From Candidatus Omnitrophota bacterium (GTDB taxonomy: Bacteria > Omnitrophota > Gorgyraeia > Duberdicusellales > 4484-171): a DNA stretch of 9,588 nucleotides. Below the pieces are notes generated by a model, which saw nothing but the letters and a program-made list of their open reading frames with translations, searched no databases and was not told the origin of the DNA. Positions 5,793-9,588 of this stretch are shown piece by piece (the first letter of the stretch is position 1; every line of letters starts with the position of its first letter). The stretch is from positions 1 through 9,588 of the forward strand of contig JAIPHS010000025.1 in assembly GCA_021735105.1 (NCBI GenBank). Direction: 5' to 3'. The position numbers were made by a program, and so were the translations under genes.

Positions 5793-5979
5793 AAAATCAA
5801 AAATTCAAAAATGGTTAAGAGATAAAGATAATCCTAAATTTTCCACTCGTTATAGAAATAGATGCAGGCGATGCGGAAGGCCGCGGGGTTATATTAGGGA
5901 TTTTGAGCTTTGCCGGATTTGTTTTCGGGAATTAGCCTGGCAAGGGTTAATCCCAGGAGTTAAAAAAGCAAGCTGGTAA
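5785..5979 (+). CDS. rpsN: 30S ribosomal protein S14, zinc-binding short form (type Z)
   Basis: This is the 64-aa zinc form of S14 (61 aa is typical), which helps build the small-subunit head next to S3 and S19. The zinc knuckle is complete: Cys27-x2-Cys30 in RCRRCGRPRG and Cys43-x2-Cys46 in LCRICFRELA. The ending GLIPGVKKASW is diagnostic. The frame is open upstream to about 5701, but the ATG at 5785 gives the family N-terminus MAKKS and has a strong AGGAGG at 5775-5780, only 4 nt upstream and inside rplE. It overlaps the rplE stop by 8 nt. A three-residue extra segment (DKDN region) accounts for the length. It is followed by an 82-nt repeat-rich spacer. Confidence 0.97.
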   Translation: MAKKSKIQKWLRDKDNPKFSTRYRNRCRRCGRPRGYIRDFELCRICFRELAWQGLIPGVKKASW

Positions 5980-5983
5980 ATTG

Positions 5984-6004
5984 GTGAGTAGTGAGTGGTG
6001 AGTA
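5984..6004 (+). repeat. 7-bp tandem repeat in the rpsN-rpsH spacer
   Basis: Three contiguous 7-mers, gtgagta, gtgagtg, gtgagta, occupy 5984-6004, starting five bases after the rpsN stop codon. They are directly followed by the 8-bp repeat block. The frame carries no start with a ribosome binding site, so the repeat is non-coding in the spacer between S14 and S8. Confidence 0.75.
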
Positions 6005-6007
6005 GTT

Positions 6008-6042
6008 AATTAACCAATTAACCAATTAACTAATTAACCAAT
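6008..6042 (+). repeat. 8-bp tandem repeat in the rpsN-rpsH spacer
   Basis: The unit aattaacc occurs at 6008-6015, 6016-6023 and 6032-6039, with one variant (aattaact) at 6024-6031 and a partial copy at 6040-6042, about 4.4 copies in all. Together with the 7-bp block it fills nearly the whole spacer. Because the unit is close to self-complementary, part of it (AGTTAATT at 6004-6011 against AATTAACT at 6024-6031) could pair into a weak AT hairpin. An A-run and the rpsH ribosome binding site follow at 6045-6058. Confidence 0.85.
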
Positions 6043-6061
6043 ACAAAAAAAAGGAAGGAAA

Positions 6062-6457
6062 ATGAGTAGAACTGATTTAATTGCCGATGCGTTTACTATA
6101 ATAAGAAATGCCGCTAGAGCTAACAAGCAAGAAGTTTTTATACCTTATTCCAACAATTTATCTAAAATATGTGGAATATTAAAAGATCATGAATATATTG
6201 CTAATTTTAAAGAAGCAGAAACTAAAAGTTTTAAGCAAATAAAAGTATATCTTAGGTATGAGGGAAAAAAAAGCGCAATAACCCAAATTAAAAAAGCTTC
6301 CCGGCCGTCGCGGCGTGTCTATAAAAAGAAAGATGAAAATCTTTCGGTGTTAGGCGGGTATGGTTTGACGATAATTTCTACATCTAGCGGAGTTCTTACT
6401 GGTAGTCAAGCTAAGAAAGAAGGTTTAGGCGGAGAACTCATCGGGATGGTTTGGTAA
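6062..6457 (+). CDS. rpsH: 30S ribosomal protein S8
   Basis: S8 (131 aa, normal) binds helix 21 of 16S rRNA and nucleates the platform; in E. coli it is also the repressor of the spc operon. Visible elements are DLIADAFTIIRNAARANKQEVFIPYSN at the N-terminus, the middle SRPSRRVYKKK, and the C-terminal rRNA-binding motif GLTIISTSSGVLTGSQAKKEGLGGELIGMVW. The STSSG serines that contact RNA are conserved. The usual Cys in the final GGExLCYVW is replaced (GGELIGMVW). AAGGAAGG at 6051-6058 precedes the ATG closely. This is the second gene with a long upstream spacer, made of short tandem repeats. Confidence 0.97.
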   Translation: MSRTDLIADAFTIIRNAARANKQEVFIPYSNNLSKICGILKDHEYIANFKEAETKSFKQIKVYLRYEGKKSAITQIKKASRPSRRVYKKKDENLSVLGGYGLTIISTSSGVLTGSQAKKEGLGGELIGMVW

Positions 6458-6476
6458 AAAATAAGAGGAGATAAAA

Positions 6477-7016
6477 ATGTCTCGAATTGGTAAACAACCA
6501 ATAATAATTCCTAAGGAAGTAAAGGTAGAGATAAAAGAGAATCTGGTCTCTGTGCAAGGGCCGAAAGGCAGGTTAAGTTTTTCTTTTAATAAAATTGTCC
6601 AATTAGAGTTGGCAGATAATACTTTATCTGTAAAAAAGGAAAAGGATAGTAAAATAGCAAGAAGCTTGCACGGAACAACTCGAGCAATTATAGCTAATTT
6701 TGTAAAAGGAGTAACCGAAGGCTTTAAAAAAGAACTTGAAATTATTGGTGTTGGTTATAAGGCTCAGATGAAAGGGAAAAATCTTGATCTAAGTTTAGGT
6801 TTTTCTCATCCAGTTGAACTTACTATACCGGAAGGCTTAAAGGTTTCAGTGCCGTCAGCTACGCGGATAGTGGTTGAGGGAATCGATAAACAACAAGTAG
6901 GCCAGTTTGCAGCTAAAATAAGAAAAATATATCCTCCTGAACCCTATAAGGGGAAAGGGGTTAGGTATTTAGGCGAAGAAATACAAAAGAAAATAGGCAA
7001 AGCATTAGCCAAATAA
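6477..7016 (+). CDS. rplF: 50S ribosomal protein L6
   Basis: L6 (179 aa, usual 176-180) lies near the GTPase-associated centre and supports elongation-factor function. It has two similar domains: domain 1 from MSRIGKQPIIIPKEVKVEI through VSVQGPKGRLS and RSLHGTTRAIIANFVKGVTEGFKKELEIIGVGYKA, and domain 2 with LSLGFSHPVELTIPEGLKV, followed by the signature GQFAAKIRKIYPPEPYKGKGVRYLGE. AGGAG at 6466-6470 is 6 nt before the ATG, one of the best ribosome binding sites in the window. It is 19 nt from rpsH and 29 nt from rplR. Confidence 0.98.
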   Translation: MSRIGKQPIIIPKEVKVEIKENLVSVQGPKGRLSFSFNKIVQLELADNTLSVKKEKDSKIARSLHGTTRAIIANFVKGVTEGFKKELEIIGVGYKAQMKGKNLDLSLGFSHPVELTIPEGLKVSVPSATRIVVEGIDKQQVGQFAAKIRKIYPPEPYKGKGVRYLGEEIQKKIGKALAK

Positions 7017-7045
7017 ATAAGGACAAAGGATAAAGATTAAGAGAG

Positions 7046-7399
7046 ATGAAAAAACAAGCTAGAGTTTATAGGCATAAAAGAATAGTTAAAAAAATTCAAG
7101 GGACTTCTCAAAAGCCGCGCCTTGTGGTCTTTCGCAGCCATAAACATATGTATGCTCAGTTGGTAGATGATAAGGGCCAAAAGGTAATTGGGGGCGTATC
7201 TACTTTATCACAAGAGTTTAAGAAAAATAATGCTAAAGGCGCAAACCAAGAAGCTGCTAAAGAAGTTGGAATACTTATTGCTCAATTGGCAAAGTCTAGA
7301 AAAATAAATACGGTTTGTTTTGATCGCGGCGGGTATAAGTTTCACGGCAGGGTAAAGAATTTGGCAGATGGCGCAAGAGAAGGAGGATTAAAGTTTTAA
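7046..7399 (+). CDS. rplR: 50S ribosomal protein L18
   Basis: L18 (117 aa, usual 115-120) with L5 and L25 anchors 5S rRNA to the large subunit. Diagnostic segments are RHKRIVKKIQGTSQKPRLVVFRSHKHMYAQLVDDKG, the VSTLSQEF turn, NQEAAKEVGILIAQLA, and the ending VCFDRGGYKFHGRVKNLADGAREGGLKF. The start at 7046 is preceded by a purine-rich AGAGAG with no clean Shine-Dalgarno; the 29-nt gap before it is the third longest in the window and shows no structure I can recognise. The stop shares a base with the rpsE start (TAATG). Confidence 0.98.
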   Translation: MKKQARVYRHKRIVKKIQGTSQKPRLVVFRSHKHMYAQLVDDKGQKVIGGVSTLSQEFKKNNAKGANQEAAKEVGILIAQLAKSRKINTVCFDRGGYKFHGRVKNLADGAREGGLKF

Positions 7400-7863
7400 T
7401 GCAGAAAAAAACGGTTAAAAACAAAAAAGAAGAAAAAGTTTTTATTGAAAAAGTTTTATTTATTAATAGGACTACCAAGGTAACTAAAGGCGGCAAGAAC
7501 CTTTCTTTTTCTGCTTTGGTTGTTGTTGGCGATGGAGTGAATAGAACCGGTTACGCGGTTGGAAAAGCCAACGAAGTAGCTAGCGCGATTCGAAAAGGAA
7601 TCAATAAAGCTAAAAAAGAGACAATGCAGGTAAAACATAAAGGGGTAACGATTCCTCATGAAATTATCGGTAAGTTTGGGTCGATGCGGATACTCTTTAA
7701 ACCTGCTTCTCGTGGTACGGGAGTTATCGCTTGCGGCCCGATTCGGGCAGTTTGCGAGTGTGCGGGGATAAAAGATATTTTAACAAAAAATATTGGTAAT
7801 TCTACAAATCCGGTTAATGTAGTTAAGGCTACTTTCGAAGCTTTTAAAAACTTAATGGGTTAA
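7399..7863 (+). CDS. rpsE: 30S ribosomal protein S5
   Basis: S5 (154 aa; usual 160-170) spans the back of the small subunit near the mRNA entry and decoding accuracy sites; spectinomycin resistance maps to its N-terminal loop. The dsRBD-like domain is visible as KVTKGGKNLSFSALVVVGDGVNRTGYAVGKANEV, then AIRKGINKAKK, TIPHEIIGKFGSMRILFKPASRGTGVIACGPIRAV, and the ending KDILTKNIGNSTNPVNVVKATFEAF. Three cysteines (112, 119, 121) fall in the normally cysteine-poor GTGVIAGGPxRAVLExAG segment. AGGAGG at 7381-7386 is inside rplR, 12 nt from the ATG. The gene starts in a TAATG overlap. rpmD, expected next, is absent. Confidence 0.97.
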   Translation: MQKKTVKNKKEEKVFIEKVLFINRTTKVTKGGKNLSFSALVVVGDGVNRTGYAVGKANEVASAIRKGINKAKKETMQVKHKGVTIPHEIIGKFGSMRILFKPASRGTGVIACGPIRAVCECAGIKDILTKNIGNSTNPVNVVKATFEAFKNLMG

Positions 7864-7868
7864 CTATT

Positions 7869-8324
7869 ATGGATTTATCAGAGATAAAACTAGTAACTAA
7901 AAGTAAAAAAGCAAAACGGCGCGGCCGAGGTACAGGCTCCGGGTTAGGCAAAACTTCCGGACGAGGCCATAAAGGCGCCGGCCAAAGAAAAGGGAAAAAG
8001 ACTCCTTATATCGGTTTTTCTGGCGGGAACATCCCGTTTTTTAGGCAACTTCCCAAAAGAGGTTTTACTGCCAGAAATGCCAAAGAGTATCAGTTAGTTA
8101 ATTTAATTACCATCCAAGAAAGAGCCAAAGGCAATACCGAGCTTACTCCAGAAGTGATGGAAGAACTTAATCTAATTAAAAATAAAAAGAAATTAATTAA
8201 AATTTTAGCCGATAAAACCGATAAATTTAATTTAAAATTAACCATAAAGGCTGATAAAATTTCTAAAAAAGCAAAAGAAATTATTGAGTCAAAGGGAGGG
8301 GGTTTTGAGTGTTTAAAGCGGTAG
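7869..8324 (+). CDS. rplO: 50S ribosomal protein L15
   Basis: L15 (151 aa, usual 145-150) is a late-assembly protein with a long N-terminal tail threading the large subunit. The tail is clear: RRGRGTGSGLGKTSGRGHKGAGQRKGKK at residues 17-44, then FSGGNIPFFRQLPKRGF and a globular domain with YQLVNLITIQ, LTPEVMEELNLI, LKLTIKADKISKKAKEIIESKGG. The usual GRGxGSGxGKTSGRGHKGQ motif is intact apart from AG for Q. It sits 5 nt after rpsE with no obvious ribosome binding site, so it may be coupled to S5. Its last 16 nt overlap secY. Confidence 0.97.
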   Translation: MDLSEIKLVTKSKKAKRRGRGTGSGLGKTSGRGHKGAGQRKGKKTPYIGFSGGNIPFFRQLPKRGFTARNAKEYQLVNLITIQERAKGNTELTPEVMEELNLIKNKKKLIKILADKTDKFNLKLTIKADKISKKAKEIIESKGGGFECLKR

Positions 8325-9588
8325 CAAATATTTTTAAACTACCCGACCTAAGAAAGAAGGTTTTAATCACACTTTCCCTATTAATAGTCTATCGAGCCGG
8401 ATGTTTTATCCCTACTCCGGGTGTAAATACAGCTGCTCTTTCTCAATTTTTTGCAGAAGTCGCTAAAAATCAAGGCCAGACTATTTTTGGAATGCTTAAC
8501 TTGTTTACCGGCGGCGCTTTAACTAAGTTGAGTATTTTTGCTTTAGGGGTGATGCCTTATATATCTGCTTCAATTATCATGCAGTTGCTGCAGAATGTGG
8601 TTCCCGCTTTAGAGCGTATTGCTAAAGAAGGGAAGGCCGGTTATGAAAAAATTAATCAGTATACTAGATATTTCACTTTGGTGTTGTGTTTTGTTCAAGG
8701 TTTATTTTTATCTTTTTGGCTTTCAAATCCGGCTAATTTTAGAGGGTATTTGATTGTTCCTGAACCGGGATTGCTGTTTAATTTCACAACGGTAATCACC
8801 CTGGCTTGTGGTACTATTTTTATTATGTGGCTAGGCGAGCAAATTCAAGAGAGGGGCATCGGTAACGGAATTTCGATTATAATTACCGTTAGTATAATGT
8901 CTCGTATTCCTGCATCGGTTAGCCAACTTTGGCGCCTTTGGTCTCCTATGGATCCTGCCAATCAGCAGATATCAACTCCGGTAGTAATTACATTGATTGC
9001 TGTTTGGTTTTTTATGATTGCGGCGGTAGTTTTGTTTACACAGGCCCAGCGAAGAATCCCAATCCAATACGGCAGAAGGGTGGTGGGGAGAAAAATGTAT
9101 GGCGGCCAGAGTACATATTTACCGATAAAGATAGATATGGCAGGGGTTATTGCAATTATTTTTGCATCTGCTGTAATTTCGTTTCCGGCAACTTTAGCTA
9201 TGTTTTTGCCTAAAGATATAAAAATTGTTCAGTTTTTACAGACTATAATTCAGCAAAGAGGACTTTGGTATAATACGGCTTTGGTCGGCCTTATTGTCTT
9301 TTTTATGTATTTTTATACAGCGATGGTTTTTCATCCTTTAGAAATTGCCAATAATCTAAAACGTTATGGCGGTTTTGTTCCGGGAGTAAGGCCGGGTAGG
9401 CCTACCGCCAATTATCTTGATTATGTGGCAACTCGGATTGTGTTTGTTGGAGCTATATACATTAGTGTTATTGCAATTTTTCCGAATATTATTATGGAAA
9501 TTTTTCGAGTACCTTCTTATCAGTTAGCTTCACTTTTTGGAGGTACAACTCTTTTGATTATGGTAGCAGTTATACTTGATACAATGAA
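8309..9588 (+). CDS. secY: Protein translocase subunit SecY, 3' end outside window (GTG start)
   Basis: SecY is the channel of the Sec translocon in the inner membrane, working with SecE, SecG and SecA or the ribosome. The frame is open from GTG 8309 to the window end: 426 codons of an expected 430-450, so only the cytosolic tail after the last transmembrane segment is missing. Start choice rests on a purine-rich GGGAGGGGG at 8294-8302, 6 nt upstream. Hydrophobic segments begin at about residue 18. Landmarks are YISASIIMQLLQ, YTRYFTL, GIGNGISIII, the cytosolic loop RRIPIQYGRRVVGRKMYGGQSTYLP from residue 248, and HPLEIANNLKRYGGFVPGVRPG, whose Arg361 matches E. coli Arg357, needed for SecA. Transmembrane 10 is seen as LFGGTTLLIMVAVILDTM. 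The start overlaps rplO by 16 nt. Confidence 0.96.
   Translation, partial: MFKAVANIFKLPDLRKKVLITLSLLIVYRAGCFIPTPGVNTAALSQFFAEVAKNQGQTIFGMLNLFTGGALTKLSIFALGVMPYISASIIMQLLQNVVPALERIAKEGKAGYEKINQYTRYFTLVLCFVQGLFLSFWLSNPANFRGYLIVPEPGLLFNFTTVITLACGTIFIMWLGEQIQERGIGNGISIIITVSIMSRIPASVSQLWRLWSPMDPANQQISTPVVITLIAVWFFMIAAVVLFTQAQRRIPIQYGRRVVGRKMYGGQSTYLPIKIDMAGVIAIIFASAVISFPATLAMFLPKDIKIVQFLQTIIQQRGLWYNTALVGLIVFFMYFYTAMVFHPLEIANNLKRYGGFVPGVRPGRPTANYLDYVATRIVFVGAIYISVIAIFPNIIMEIFRVPSYQLASLFGGTTLLIMVAVILDTM

Noticed and set aside
5984..6042. CRISPR-like array
   Set aside because: Repeat units are 7-8 bp and contiguous with no spacers, so this is a simple tandem repeat, not a CRISPR array.
8929..9213. 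Plus-strand 94-codon frame inside secY
   Set aside because: The SecY reading frame is continuous through this region with all family motifs; the other frame is a shadow.
1..9588. A previously undescribed biological system
   Set aside because: All 20 genes are standard ribosomal proteins or SecY in conserved order; nothing in the spacers is long enough to hold another gene, and no unknown protein is present.

Overview
This window is the inside of one continuous plus-strand ribosomal-protein cluster, the S10 and spc operons run together, from an AT-rich bacterium. It begins inside rplC (L3) and ends inside secY. Every gene is on the + strand. The order is rplC(partial)-rplD-rplW-rplB-rpsS-rplV-rpsC-rplP-rpmC-rpsQ-rplN-rplX-rplE-rpsN-rpsH-rplF-rplR-rpsE-rplO-secY(partial). 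This is the classic bacterial order with one gene absent: rpmD (L30), normally between rpsE and rplO, where only 5 nt remain. No RNA gene, transposase, CRISPR array or minus-strand gene is supported.

Organism: bacterial gene order, Shine-Dalgarno-type ribosome binding sites, bacterial L24/L29/S17 forms, zinc-type S14 and strongly A-rich lysine and asparagine codons point to an AT-rich bacterium. The missing L30 and the style of several proteins (for example an S3 that opens HPYVLRIGF) would fit an uncultured lineage near the PVC group such as Omnitrophota. That placement is a low-confidence inference; only a protein phylogeny would settle it.

Layout: 1-2580 is the S10-operon half (L3, L4, L23, L2, S19), with gaps of 0-9 nt or short overlaps. 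2581-2664 is the larger of the two long spacers (84 nt); it holds a perfect 10-bp hairpin at the rpsS stop and two near-identical 14-mers. 2665-5979 runs L22, S3, L16, L29, S17, L14, L24, L5, S14 with overlaps of 4-20 nt or gaps of 1-12 nt. 5980-6061 is the second long spacer (82 nt) and consists mostly of two short tandem repeats. 6062-8324 runs S8, L6, L18, S5, L15. 8309-9588 is SecY, cut by the window end. No gene-free stretch reaches 300 bases.

How the genes work together: the proteins build both ribosomal subunits and are made in stoichiometric amounts from a shared transcript. Several junctions (ATGA, TAATG, and starts buried 8-20 nt inside the upstream gene) suggest translational coupling. 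SecY at the end is the channel of the protein-export translocon. I see no undescribed system here. The points worth a second look are small: repeat-bearing spacers in an otherwise compact operon, a 12-bp tandem repeat inside rplC, the missing L30, and a few residue-level departures in L3 and S5.
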